Shown here piece after piece: positions 1-6,938 of a stretch of 64,000 nt of DNA (within the stretch, counting starts at the first letter, position 1; every line of letters starts with the position of its first letter). A model generated the notes under the pieces. The model saw only the letters and a list, made by a program, of their open reading frames with translations. It ran no database searches and was not told the DNA's origin. Origin of the DNA: Verrucomicrobia subdivision 3 bacterium UBA693. Its GTDB lineage: Bacteria > Verrucomicrobiota > Verrucomicrobiia > Limisphaerales > UBA8199. Both the position numbers and the translations under genes were made by a program. The stretch lies in contig DBMR01000116.1 of assembly GCA_002298785.1 (NCBI GenBank), forward strand, positions 1 to 64,000. Direction: 5' to 3'.

Positions 1-122
1 AGACGCCTCCGTCGGTCTGGTGAATTGCTCACCATAGTGACTTTGGTTCCCTCCTTGCCCCAATCGCACCCAGTCCAAGAGAGTAAGCACGCCAGACAGA
101 CGATTGTGAATGTGGAGCGCAT
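1..122 (-). CDS. Cassette-borne lipoprotein, N-terminal part only (runs off window)
   Basis: An ATG at 122 opens a frame that stays open to the window edge (40 codons). The product begins MRSTFTIVCLACLLSW and continues TGCDWGKEG: a positively charged start, a hydrophobic core and a cysteine at residue 19 preceded by TG, the layout of a lipoprotein signal peptide. Tryptophan at the lipobox -3 position is unusual, so lipidation is likely rather than certain. The start codon lies 3 nt after the GTTCGAT core of the attC-like site at 126-227 and has no room for a ribosome-binding site, which is common in integron cassettes. The function of the mature protein cannot be judged because it is cut off. 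Confidence 0.55.
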   Translation of the reverse strand, partial: MRSTFTIVCLACLLSWTGCDWGKEGTKVTMVSNSPDRRRR

Positions 123-125
123 TAC

Positions 126-227
126 ATCGAACGCCGAGCATCAGCGGTGTGAGCCAGCCGCCGATGACGTGGAATTTGCAAGTGCGCTGAACGGCTGGCT
201 CTCATCCGCTGAATGCTCTGGTTGGGT
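126..227 (-). other. attC-like recombination site (site 2)
   Basis: On the minus strand the site runs from ACCCAAC (227-221, fits RYYYAAC) to GTTCGAT (132-126, one mismatch to GTTRRRY). Between them lies a long imperfect inverted repeat: the arm at 136-160 (starting GAGCATCAGCGG) pairs with the arm at 192-218 (ending GCTGAATGCTC), leaving two unpaired bases, around a ~31 nt centre. Extrahelical bases and flanking heptamers are the known signature of attC sites. It lies just past the stop of the 243-860 gene and just before the next cassette's start codon. Confidence 0.65.
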
Positions 228-242
228 ATTTCGGTTGTCCCT

Positions 243-860
243 CTACTTACTTCCGTGCGAACCAAGAAACTCCAACCGCCTACCACTGTCATAAACCTGG
301 TACCAGCCGCGATAGCCGAAGGCTTGCTCCCCGGGTGACTTCTTCAGCTCGATCTCCACGTCGTACCCGGTGCTATAGGTCTTGGGCGTGGCAAGATACT
401 GGCGCTCCCGCACGGACAGGATAACAACGTAGGGATACTTGGTCGTAAGCTGCGAGATGTCTTTGCTGCGGAGAAACCGCCCCAGCGCTGTGCCACTGCC
501 ATACTCAGACTTCTTAAGCACCGAGGACACTGGAGACTGGGCGATAACCTGCTTGGCCTCGGTGGCTTTGACAACCTCATTGCTCCCAAACCAAACCCCG
601 TAGCCCAGCTTGCGAGCATCCGTGCGTAGAAGCTGGGAAGCCTGCTCGGCGTTGGCTGGCGGCACTGAAATGCCATAGAGTACACTGCCCTCGACCACCG
701 ACTTGATGCCGTGCGACAAGAGGAGATTCGTGACGTGAATCTCGCTGATCTTGTCATTGCCGGAAATGCTCGCGATCCACTTCCAGTCTTGCAGGTCGGC
801 GGCCAATACGACTCTGTTGATCAGCGACAGCAGCAACAAGGTTTTCAGGGTGCGCGTCAT
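243..860 (-). CDS. Cassette-borne exported protein of unknown function
   Basis: I chose the ATG at 860 because the product then begins with a clean signal peptide (MTRTLKTLLLLSLINRVVLA, cleavage expected after residue 20). An upstream ATG at 953 adds 31 residues without that property. The mature part is about 185 residues. It includes a stretch (IHVTNLLLSHGIKSVVEGSVLYGISVP) that resembles small alpha/beta modules in which a residue-numbered subunit is compared across copies, followed by a lysine- and serine-rich middle and a C-terminal half rich in tyrosine and glycine. I do not recognise the family. It lies second in a cassette behind the 754-1332 gene, with which it overlaps by 107 bp. The attC-like site follows 15 bp after its stop. 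Confidence 0.6.
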   Translation of the reverse strand: MTRTLKTLLLLSLINRVVLAADLQDWKWIASISGNDKISEIHVTNLLLSHGIKSVVEGSVLYGISVPPANAEQASQLLRTDARKLGYGVWFGSNEVVKATEAKQVIAQSPVSSVLKKSEYGSGTALGRFLRSKDISQLTTKYPYVVILSVRERQYLATPKTYSTGYDVEIELKKSPGEQAFGYRGWYQVYDSGRRLEFLGSHGSK

Positions 861-1332
861 GACACCCAACGCAGAGCTGAGACACGCCGGAACGATGGCG
901 CTCGGCTGGAACGGAGACGCTGAACCGGCGTTGTCTCGAGCGATTGATTGCATCGTCTTGTGTCCTCGACACTGAATCGTCCCCGCGTGAGTGTCGAGAT
1001 GAAAGCAAGGCTCGGCGAATCAGAAATAGCGTGCCGGAATAGATCGCTGAGACTACGGCGAGCCCGACCCACAACCGCATCGGCTCAGGGATGACATCGC
1101 GAAGCGGGAACACCACAATGCTGCTTGGCAACACACCGAGAAGCATCACACCCCACCAGGTGATGTAGTAAAAGAAACCGAGGATCGGGCTGCTGTATCG
1201 AGGCGGTGCTGAGTCTGGCGCTGGAAACAGATCGTAGTCGAGGTACTCTGCGAGGTGCATCCACGCCGGTACGATGACAATCAAGAGCAGCGGAAGCAAC
1301 ATCCAGTAACGAAATGTCCGCGGTGCTCGCAT
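754..1332 (-). CDS. Cassette-borne small membrane protein
   Basis: The first ~112 residues hold about three membrane spans (roughly residues 9-27, 50-75 and 86-108) separated by a short aspartate/proline-rich loop. The remaining ~80 residues are hydrophilic, arginine-rich and overlap the start of the 243-860 gene in another frame, so they may be a read-through tail rather than a folded domain. The ATG at 1332 is 3 nt after the GTTAGGC core of the attC-like site, with no ribosome-binding site. A perfect 9-bp inverted repeat (965-973 with 990-998) sits where the membrane part has ended. A frameshift or an eroded boundary near 960-1000 is possible. No function is assigned. Confidence 0.5.
   Translation of the reverse strand: MRAPRTFRYWMLLPLLLIVIVPAWMHLAEYLDYDLFPAPDSAPPRYSSPILGFFYYITWWGVMLLGVLPSSIVVFPLRDVIPEPMRLWVGLAVVSAIYSGTLFLIRRALLSSRHSRGDDSVSRTQDDAINRSRQRRFSVSVPAERHRSGVSQLCVGCHDAHPENLVAAVADQQSRIGRRPARLEVDREHFRQ
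965..998. repeat. Perfect 9-bp inverted repeat inside a cassette
   Basis: CTCGACACT (965-973) is followed 16 nt later by AGTGTCGAG (990-998). It falls inside the hydrophilic tail of the 754-1332 frame, just ahead of the possible starts of the following gene. It lacks the heptamers seen at the two attC-like sites and there is no T-run on either side, so neither attC nor a terminator is supported. Confidence 0.5.
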
Positions 1333-1335
1333 GAT

Positions 1336-1425
1336 GCCTAACGTTTTGGCTCAGGCAGGCCGGGCCGAGGAGCCAGGAAAAATAGCAAGGCGCAACCCGG
1401 CCTTGCCTGTAGCCAATTGTTCGAT
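1336..1425 (-). other. attC-like recombination site (site 1)
   Basis: Read on the minus strand it runs from ATCGAAC (1425-1419) to GTTAGGC (1342-1336, a full match to GTTRRRY). The arm at 1396-1414 (CCCGGCCTTGCCTGTAGCC) pairs with the arm at 1348-1364 (GGCTCAGGCAGGCCGGG) with two extra bases on one side, around a ~31 nt centre. It starts 3 bp after the stop of the 1429-1980 gene and ends 3 nt before the next start codon, exactly the placement expected of an attC site between two cassettes. Confidence 0.7.
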
Positions 1426-1428
1426 ACC

Positions 1429-1980
1429 TCACTCATCCTCTTTACCAGGAAGCTTCACTTCTCTTTCTAGCGCAATTCCGCCGCGGTGAACCGTATACCA
1501 GGATTCCTTACGGTCGTAAACCTCAGTGCCCCAACACGAGACGGACGTGATCACCAGCTGAGCACAGTCGTCGAGAGTTCGTTCAAACCTAAGATCCGGC
1601 TCCACATAAGGCTGACTTCCCACGTCAATGTGGCCGACAAACGACCAATGGCTCATGTCCCAGGTGAACAACAGATATTGCCATTCGCACTTCCAGCAAT
1701 CCCTAAGGACGATCATCTTCCACGCGTTGGTGTCTATTGCGTCAACGAAAAGCACATCTGCTGCAATTGGCGAGGCATCGTTGCCCTTCGCGAATAGTTG
1801 AGATCTTACGTGCAACTCGTGCCAAAGGGCCTTGTAATCGAAACCCGTCTGAGGCCTGTCGCAGCGACGAGCCAAGCTGAGTGGGTCGGAGGCTGACTTG
1901 CCGTGGCGCGACGGAGATGCGCAACCGCTCATGACTAGGAGCAGCAGGACGGTGTTAAGACGGAGCGCGGTAATTCTCAC
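1429..1980 (-). CDS. Cassette-borne lipoprotein of unknown function
   Basis: The frame starts at a GTG (1980) and gives 183 residues. The N-terminus is a lipoprotein signal: Arg, a hydrophobic run LLLLVM, then SGC with the cysteine at residue 20. The mature part has several cysteines and tryptophans, including a CWKCEW cluster near residue 95 and a CW pair near residue 150, and a tyrosine/tryptophan-rich strand region (LLFTWDMSHWSFVGHIDVGS). I do not recognise the family. It is the first cassette of the array, nearest the promoter. Its start overlaps the stop of a 26-codon upstream ORF (GTGA), which could couple its translation. The attC-like site begins 3 bp after its stop. Confidence 0.65.
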   Translation of the reverse strand: MRITALRLNTVLLLLVMSGCASPSRHGKSASDPLSLARRCDRPQTGFDYKALWHELHVRSQLFAKGNDASPIAADVLFVDAIDTNAWKMIVLRDCWKCEWQYLLFTWDMSHWSFVGHIDVGSQPYVEPDLRFERTLDDCAQLVITSVSCWGTEVYDRKESWYTVHRGGIALEREVKLPGKEDE

Positions 1981-2057
1981 GGCTTTATCGAACAGTATGT
2001 TTGGCCTGAAGTGCCGGGGAGGTCCCTTAAGTGATCCCTTTGGCCTTGGCGTTTCAT
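1977..2057 (-). CDS. 26-residue leader ORF overlapping the first cassette gene
   Basis: An ATG at 2057 opens 26 codons (MKRQGQRDHLRDLP then GTSGQTYCSIKP) ending in a TGA that overlaps the GTG start of the lipoprotein gene. The ATG lies only 6 nt after the proposed -10 box at 2064-2069, so a transcript from that promoter would begin at or next to the start codon. In class 1 integrons short ORFs in the attI site are known to help translation of the first cassette when it has no ribosome-binding site; this could be an analogue. The peptide has no recognisable motif and the ORF could be chance. Confidence 0.35.
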   Translation of the reverse strand: MKRQGQRDHLRDLPGTSGQTYCSIKP

Positions 2058-2063
2058 AACCGG

Positions 2064-2092
2064 ATGTTAATACTGAGACGGTTAAGTGTCAA
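2064..2092 (-). promoter_or_regulatory. Sigma70-like promoter at the head of the cassette array
   Basis: On the minus strand a perfect -35 box TTGACA (2092-2087) is separated by exactly 17 nt from TAACAT (2069-2064, four of six to TATAAT). It points into the cassette array and is placed like the Pc promoter of an integron. The transcript would start near 2057. Confidence 0.6.
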
Positions 2093-2373
2093 GCACCGCG
2101 AGCAGCGATCGGTTGACTTGCGGTTTGCACAGCTCGGAGTTAAGTGGTGAAGTTTAAGTCATGACCGAAATCCCTGCCGCGGCATCCCCGCCGGGGCTGC
2201 CTTTCCCCCGCGTTTTGGGAATCATTTTCGCTAGCTCTCCCTGGACCCGCATGCCGGGGTGCGGCGACGTCGTCATTTGCTGAAGGGAGCTTTTCAATCG
2301 GCGGTGCGCCCGGGGCTGTGGCTGCGCAGCCCGTTGGATGCTGACGGGAAGGAATGATGAGCAAACCACCGCG

Positions 2374-2888
2374 GGCCACCCGCTGGATCCCGTCATTGAT
2401 CATTCTTTGCGTCCTGGCGTGAGTTTTTCCTTCTTTTTCGAAATCGGGCTTTGTTTCACACAAAGACGCGAAGACGCCAAGGTTTTCCTCCCAAAGACCA
2501 GACCACCCGCTGGATACCGTCATTGATCATTCTTTGCGGCTTCGCGTCCTGGTGTGAGTGTTCGTTCCTTTTCGAAATCGGGCTTTGTTTCACACAAAGA
2601 CGCAAAGACGCCAAGGTTTTCCTCCCAAAGACCGTGGACCACCCGCTCGATCCCGTCATTGATCATTCTTTGCGTCTTCGCGTCCTGGTGTGAGTGTTCC
2701 TTCCTTCTCGAAATCGGGCTTTGTCTCACGCAAAGACGCAGAGACGCCAAGGTTTTCCTCCCAAAGACCGCGGACCACCCGCTCGATCCCGTCATTCATC
2801 ATGCTTTGCGTCCTGGCGTGAGTTTTTCCTTCTTTTTCGAGATCGGGCTTTGTTTCACACAAAGACGCAAAGACGCCAAGGTTTTCCT
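2374..2888. repeat. Four tandem ~130-bp hairpin-forming units
   Basis: Units begin at the shared anchor CCACCCGCT at 2376, 2503, 2639 and 2775, giving periods of 127, 136 and 136 bp. Each holds GTCATTGATCATTCTTTGCG or a close variant (units 1-3 identical at this point, the fourth with CATCATGC), then AAATCGGGCTTTG or GAGATCGGGCTTTG, then CAAAGACGC and ends in GCCAAGGTTTTCCT. Units 2 and 3 carry an extra 8 nt in the first arm. Within each unit the arm with CTTTGCGTC...GTGTGAG is the imperfect complement of CTCACGCAAAGACGC...GCC some 30 nt later, so every unit can fold into a ~25-bp hairpin. Spacing and internal symmetry do not fit a CRISPR array. Confidence 0.85.
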
Positions 2889-2995
2889 AATTCTTTGAAA
2901 CCGGGCTGGGCCTCACGTCTGGACGCCCGCTCCGGTGTCAGAGTTCTGGGCTCGGGTGGCAGTGCGAAGTTGAGGCGTAGACCGATTTTCCGCGA

Positions 2996-3054
2996 GGTGT
3001 CAGTCCTCACTTTTTGTCGCCCACGACCCCACAAAAAGATGCAGGACTGACACC
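2996..3054. repeat. REP-like palindrome A
   Basis: GGTGTCAGTCCTCACTTTTT (from 2996) is the near-perfect complement of the right arm ending GGACTGACACC at 3054, with a short GTCGCCCACGACC centre. The stem has about 24 bp with a few mismatches. It shares its GTCAGTCC foot with the palindrome at 3085-3139, so the two form one family. Confidence 0.8.
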
Positions 3055-3084
3055 ATCGCTCGGGTGCTGAGGGTTTGGTCGCTC

Positions 3085-3139
3085 GGGGGTCAGTCCTCAG
3101 TATTTGTACACGACACAAATACATGAAGGACTGACCCCC
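3085..3139. repeat. REP-like palindrome B
   Basis: GGGGGTCAGTCCTCAGTATT (from 3085) pairs with the right arm ending AGGACTGACCCCC at 3139, with a very short centre around TACACGAC. Stem about 23 bp with one bulge. Two such elements 30 bp apart resemble a REP doublet; the mobilising Y1-type transposase that such elements depend on is not in the window. Confidence 0.8.
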
Positions 3140-3201
3140 GTTCGCTGGGGCGCCGTCGGTCGGGGGGATTGGCGAGTTCGGGGTGCCGCGGGAGAGAGAT
3201 G

Positions 3202-4236
3202 TTACTTTTCGCGGAGGGCCGTTTCGACCTGGGCGATGGCCTGGAGGTTCTTGTTTTCCCACGCTTTCAGCGTAAAGAACCACGGTGCCATGAGAAACCC
3301 TTTCAGGTTGCCGGGGTGCAGGTTCTTTTTGCAGAACTTGACCGTCTCTCCGAAGTTGACGTCGTTGCTCCAGTTCGAGCCGGTGGGCACCTGGTCGAAG
3401 CCGGCTTTGTCGAGGTCAACGTAGGCTTGCACCTCTTTTTGCTTCGTGGGTTCGAACGAACTTCCATAATACCAGTTGCTCTGGAGTACGGATTTCGGCA
3501 TGCGCTTCAGGAATTCTTCGGGATGGTGCCAGTAGTAGTCGGACCAGATCCACGGACGCACTCCGAGTGATTCGACCTCTTTCACAAAGAACAGAAAGTC
3601 GTGCCACCACAGCTCGCCCTGGCGGACCACGACGTAGCTGTATTGGCTCTGGTGCCCTGCGGTTTCTTCGTCATAACCGAGGTGGAAGAAGCGAGGACGA
3701 TCAAAGATCGCGCAGACCTCCCGAACCAGGTCCGAGCAGACACGGTAATAAGTCGGCGTCGAGACCTGGCGTCCGTATTCTTTGAGCCAGGTGTCGTGGG
3801 CGGTGGAGAAATTCAGTTTTGGAATAGGCTCAAGTCCCATGGACCGCAGTCGCGCCAGCTCGGTGCGAAATTTCTCTACTGGCCAGGATCCTTTCACGGA
3901 CAGCTCGGGGTGACTCTGGTACTGCAAGGCTTCTCCAAGGTCGATGACCACCAGGTTCATGCCTGCGGCCTGCATTCGTTGGGTGAGGGTCTGCCACACC
4001 GGTTCCTCGAAGCGCAAGTGGTCGGCGGCGCACACCAGGTGCAATTCGTCGGGTTTGAAGGCGCCCCACTGTTTGACCGGCACATCGGACCACATGTTGG
4101 TGCCCATGTGGAGCAACGCGCCCCAAATTAACGAGGTCGGGTTAGCTGGCGCCGCTCCCAGGGATGGGAGGGCGGACGCCAACGCGGCCGCGGTGCTGGT
4201 TTTAATGAACGTGCGACGCGTCAGGTTCATAGTCAT
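3202..4236 (-). CDS. Tat-exported GH20-like TIM-barrel protein
   Basis: The 344-residue product begins with a twin-arginine signal (TRRTFIKTS, then an alanine-rich hydrophobic stretch ending near residue 29), so it is probably exported folded. The body reads like a TIM barrel: strands such as MNLVVIDLGEAL and LEPIPKLNFS, then HLGYDEET near residues 184-191, which resembles the H-x-G-x-D-E catalytic motif of GH20 hexosaminidases, and later VRPWIWSDYYWHHP. It is shorter than a full GH20 enzyme and lacks the usual N-terminal domain, so a family assignment is tentative. It starts 15 bp after the stop of the 4252-6933 gene and is probably co-transcribed with it. A second start (MNLTRRTF) two codons in is also possible. 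Confidence 0.6.
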   Translation of the reverse strand: MTMNLTRRTFIKTSTAAALASALPSLGAAPANPTSLIWGALLHMGTNMWSDVPVKQWGAFKPDELHLVCAADHLRFEEPVWQTLTQRMQAAGMNLVVIDLGEALQYQSHPELSVKGSWPVEKFRTELARLRSMGLEPIPKLNFSTAHDTWLKEYGRQVSTPTYYRVCSDLVREVCAIFDRPRFFHLGYDEETAGHQSQYSYVVVRQGELWWHDFLFFVKEVESLGVRPWIWSDYYWHHPEEFLKRMPKSVLQSNWYYGSSFEPTKQKEVQAYVDLDKAGFDQVPTGSNWSNDVNFGETVKFCKKNLHPGNLKGFLMAPWFFTLKAWENKNLQAIAQVETALREK

Positions 4237-4251
4237 CCATTCGTGAAGGTG

Positions 4252-6933
4252 TTATCGGCTTGAATCCGTTTTGGGACGGCGTTTGCCCGTCGTGACGGCC
4301 CAAGCGGGATATTCCGCCTGAGACCCTTTCTGCGCCTGCCAGAGAATCCGGTTGAACAAATCTTCCGGGCATTCATCGGCTTCCTCGAGCGGCAGCCGGA
4401 TGGAGGCCAGGGCGAACTTTTTCTGCACCGGATCCTTGATGGCTTTTAGCTCCGGATTCATCTGATCCAGGGGGATTTGGTTGGGGAGCGCGGTAAAAGG
4501 GGTGTAGTCCGGGTAATTGGTGAAACAGTCGGACATGGGGGTGGCGGAGGCGTCGAACTGATTCATGGGCGGCAAGCCGAGCATGAGTTCGATGGTGCGG
4601 ACGAGGCTGGTTTGATTGTAGCTGGTGCTGACCACGGCGTGCCGGCGGGTGTAGGGGCTGACCACGTAGGCGGTGGTGCGGTAGCTGCTGACGTGATCAA
4701 AGCCGTTTTGAGGATCATCCTCGATCGCGAAGATGCAGGTGTCTTTCCAGAAAATGCTGTGGCTAATGGCTTCGACCACCTGGCCGAAGGCGAGGTCGTT
4801 ATCGGCCACTTTCGCCGCCGGGGTGGGTGAAGTCGGCCGGGTGCCGCTGGTGTGGTCACTGGGCAGTAGCAGGATGATCAAGTTCGGGAAGTTCCCGGTA
4901 CGTTCAAACTCCTTGAGTTCGTCCATGAACACCCGCGCCCGAAAGACGTCCGGCACATTCATTTTGAAGCCGACGGTGTTGGTGCAGAGCCAGGGACGCA
5001 GAGATTCGATGCTGGGTTTGCTGGTGGCCGAGATCAGGCCGGTTTGATCCCTGAAATCGCGATAGCAATCCAGAAAATCGGGGGTGCCGCGGCGGTTGGG
5101 ATCTTTCCAAACCACCGAGTCGATGGTGAATTCACCGTAATCGCGCAAGGTTTTGCCGTGGGCGATGACATTGTCCCAGAGAAAGCCGGAGGAGGAATAA
5201 GCCATGGCGTCGTTGCCATCGTAGGGGTAGCTGCGGGGCCAGCCGGCGAAGGACTTTTCGATGTAATCGGTGGCGAAGGCGCTGTCGGACCACTGGTGGC
5301 CATCCGCACTCAACACGCCGGAGCAACAGGTGTTGTCCAGCAACACGAAATCGCGGGCGACGCGGTGGTGGTTGGGGGTCACCTTTTCACCGAAGATGCA
5401 GAGTCGTTCATCGCCGTTGCCCTCTTTCATGTCGCCGAGGACCTGATCGTAGGTCCGGTTCTCCTGGATGATATAAACCACGTGGTTGAAGACCGAAGGC
5501 TCGCCGGCGCGATCGGGCACTGGGAGCGGTGCGCGGTTCGGTCGGGGCGGGAGCATCGCCGCTTGCATGGCGGCGTGTCCGTAATTTTGCAGCACCGTTT
5601 TGGTAAATCGGGAAAGGGCGGTTTTGCCCGGACGCGGGATGAGCGATAGGCTGCCCTGGGCCTGGTGGGAGTTCAGCTCCACTTTTTCCTCCGGTTTGAA
5701 TGATCGGCCGGAGCCAATTCCTTTGACGTTCGCGACACAGATTTGATCGCGAAAATGGTCCAGAGCGATCGCTCCGGGATACCAGCCGGTGGGGATCAAG
5801 CCTTCGAGCTGGGAATGGCCCGGGCGGAAGCCGACCACCGCGATCGCATTTTGGGATCCGTTGCAGACATAAATCCGCTTTCCCGCTTGATCGAATGCCA
5901 ACGCATTGGGACTGGCTCCCAATAAATCCTTGGGCTGCCAGCGCAACGAGATCGTTTCAAGAACAAGGTCCCGGTGAGTGTCGATAATCGTTACGAGGTC
6001 GCTGCCGGCGCTGGCGACCGCGAGATAATGTTGATCAGGCGACAAAGCCATTCCACACGTGTGCATCCCGGCGGCAATTTCAGTTTCCACCTGGCCGGAC
6101 CGCAGGTTGATCACGGATACGGAGCCATCATTGGCGATGAAACGTACGGGATCCACTCGCACGGTGGTACCGCGCCCAGCGGGACCGGCAGGGCTCGGCG
6201 CTTCCGGGCGGTGTCCGCCCCAATTGCTGACGTAAGCCTTGTCGCCGACGAGTGCCACGTCATAGGGCAGTGCTCCGACTTCGAAACTGCGCAGGAGTTT
6301 GCCGGTGGAGGCTTCCAGTTCCAAAAGGCGATTGGAAAGATTGCCGGCCACATAGAGCCGCTGGCCGTCCGCTGAAACGGCCAGGCCCGCGGGAATCTCG
6401 GTGGTGCTTTTGGGTAGTCCGGTCGGCGGCAGGGGCAGGGAATGGAGCGCGGTGACTTTGCCGCTCTTATTTGCCTCGAACACTTTGATGTCGCCGCGCA
6501 CGTTCGAGAGGTAGATCCGTCGGCCGTCCGGTGAGAAAACGAGACCGGTATAGCTGGCTTGTCCCGCCGGGTCGGGACGCAGAATCTGCTCCGAGATGGC
6601 GTTTGTTTGCAGGTGGCCGAAGCTGTCCAGAGGCAGTGGGACGTTTTGCAGCAATTGTCCGTTGCGAGGGTCGAGGACGATTAGTTGGTGTTTACCGCTC
6701 GTCACCAACAGCTTTCCGTCCGGGCTGAGGGCAATCACTTGTGGCCGCACGTCGGGTAAGGGGATCTGCAAGCCCGCCGGTGTGAGGATTTGATTCACTG
6801 GGACGGCAATGCCGGTGGCACCTTTCGAGTCGGTCGCGGCCTTGGCCTGGAGTGATTGCTTTTGAGCCAGACCACAACCGGCCAGGGATAACACCGCCAG
6901 CGTTGCCAGGAAGTGACGCCAGGATTTGCGCAT
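4252..6933 (-). CDS. Lipoprotein YVTN beta-propeller fused to a phosphoesterase
   Basis: 893 residues. The N-terminus is a lipoprotein signal with LAGC and cysteine at residue 20. Residues ~60-420 contain repeated blades of the YVTN/YncE type (VIALSPDGKLLVTSG, LVFSPDGRRIYLSN, LAVSADGQRLYVAG, MALSPDQHYLAVAS, LAFDQAGKRIYVCN). From ~480 a phosphoesterase domain of the phospholipase C/acid phosphatase type follows: HVVYIIQENRTYDQVLGD at ~486, a central DGHQWSDSAFATDYIE stretch, and IEDDPQNGFDHVSSYRT at ~735, all conserved positions of that family. The propeller-phosphoesterase fusion is known in environmental bacteria. The substrate is unknown; an outer-membrane or periplasmic face is expected. 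A perfect TATAAT lies 5 nt before the ATG, so the mRNA may be leaderless. Confidence 0.85.
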   Translation of the reverse strand: MRKSWRHFLATLAVLSLAGCGLAQKQSLQAKAATDSKGATGIAVPVNQILTPAGLQIPLPDVRPQVIALSPDGKLLVTSGKHQLIVLDPRNGQLLQNVPLPLDSFGHLQTNAISEQILRPDPAGQASYTGLVFSPDGRRIYLSNVRGDIKVFEANKSGKVTALHSLPLPPTGLPKSTTEIPAGLAVSADGQRLYVAGNLSNRLLELEASTGKLLRSFEVGALPYDVALVGDKAYVSNWGGHRPEAPSPAGPAGRGTTVRVDPVRFIANDGSVSVINLRSGQVETEIAAGMHTCGMALSPDQHYLAVASAGSDLVTIIDTHRDLVLETISLRWQPKDLLGASPNALAFDQAGKRIYVCNGSQNAIAVVGFRPGHSQLEGLIPTGWYPGAIALDHFRDQICVANVKGIGSGRSFKPEEKVELNSHQAQGSLSLIPRPGKTALSRFTKTVLQNYGHAAMQAAMLPPRPNRAPLPVPDRAGEPSVFNHVVYIIQENRTYDQVLGDMKEGNGDERLCIFGEKVTPNHHRVARDFVLLDNTCCSGVLSADGHQWSDSAFATDYIEKSFAGWPRSYPYDGNDAMAYSSSGFLWDNVIAHGKTLRDYGEFTIDSVVWKDPNRRGTPDFLDCYRDFRDQTGLISATSKPSIESLRPWLCTNTVGFKMNVPDVFRARVFMDELKEFERTGNFPNLIILLLPSDHTSGTRPTSPTPAAKVADNDLAFGQVVEAISHSIFWKDTCIFAIEDDPQNGFDHVSSYRTTAYVVSPYTRRHAVVSTSYNQTSLVRTIELMLGLPPMNQFDASATPMSDCFTNYPDYTPFTALPNQIPLDQMNPELKAIKDPVQKKFALASIRLPLEEADECPEDLFNRILWQAQKGSQAEYPAWAVTTGKRRPKTDSSR

Positions 6934-6938
6934 GACGA

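Larger units (their letters stand above)
1..2092 (-). mobile_element. Integron gene-cassette array without an integrase in view
   Basis: Small exported or membrane proteins, all on the minus strand, are separated by two imperfect inverted repeats bounded by core-site-like heptamers (126-227 and 1336-1425). The cassette holding the 1429-1980 gene opens with GTTCGAT (minus strand, 1993-1987) and closes with its complement ATCGAAC (1425-1419), as expected if both ends came from one circularised cassette. Two cassette genes begin exactly 3 nt after the downstream core site. A sigma70-like promoter (2064-2092) sits at the head of the array. No tyrosine recombinase is encoded between 2092 and 3201, so the array is integrase-less here or its integrase lies elsewhere. 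The integron reading is inference from site architecture; the repeats themselves are plain in the sequence. The array continues past the left edge of the window. Confidence 0.65.
2093..3201. other. Long non-coding interval filled with repeats
   Basis: No believable gene lies here. Open frames are present on both strands, but they are by-products of the tandem repeats, with the same peptide pattern recurring in several frames. 2093-2373 holds no clear feature apart from a degraded copy of the repeat edge near 2330-2373. 2374-2888 is the tandem array, and 2996-3054 and 3085-3139 are two palindromes. There is no integrase or transposase fragment that I can recognise. Confidence 0.7.

Noticed and set aside
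25..294. Plus-strand ORF of 89 codons at the left edge.
   Set aside because: It runs through the attC-like site and through the minus-strand lipoprotein start, shows no domain, and the minus-strand genes explain the region better.
754..860. Frameshift joining the membrane and exported cassette proteins into one gene.
   Set aside because: The exported protein has its own clean signal peptide, and no in-frame homology continues across the overlap. Kept as an open question in the findings, not as a call.
2374..2888. CRISPR array.
   Set aside because: The repeated part is the whole ~130-bp unit, with no short repeat alternating with unique spacers, and no cas gene nearby.
2338..3050. Overlapping open frames on both strands across the hairpin repeats, with recurring KDAKTQR-type peptides.
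   Set aside because: The same peptide pattern appears in every unit and in several frames because the DNA repeats; no start signal or domain. Non-coding repeat is the simpler reading.
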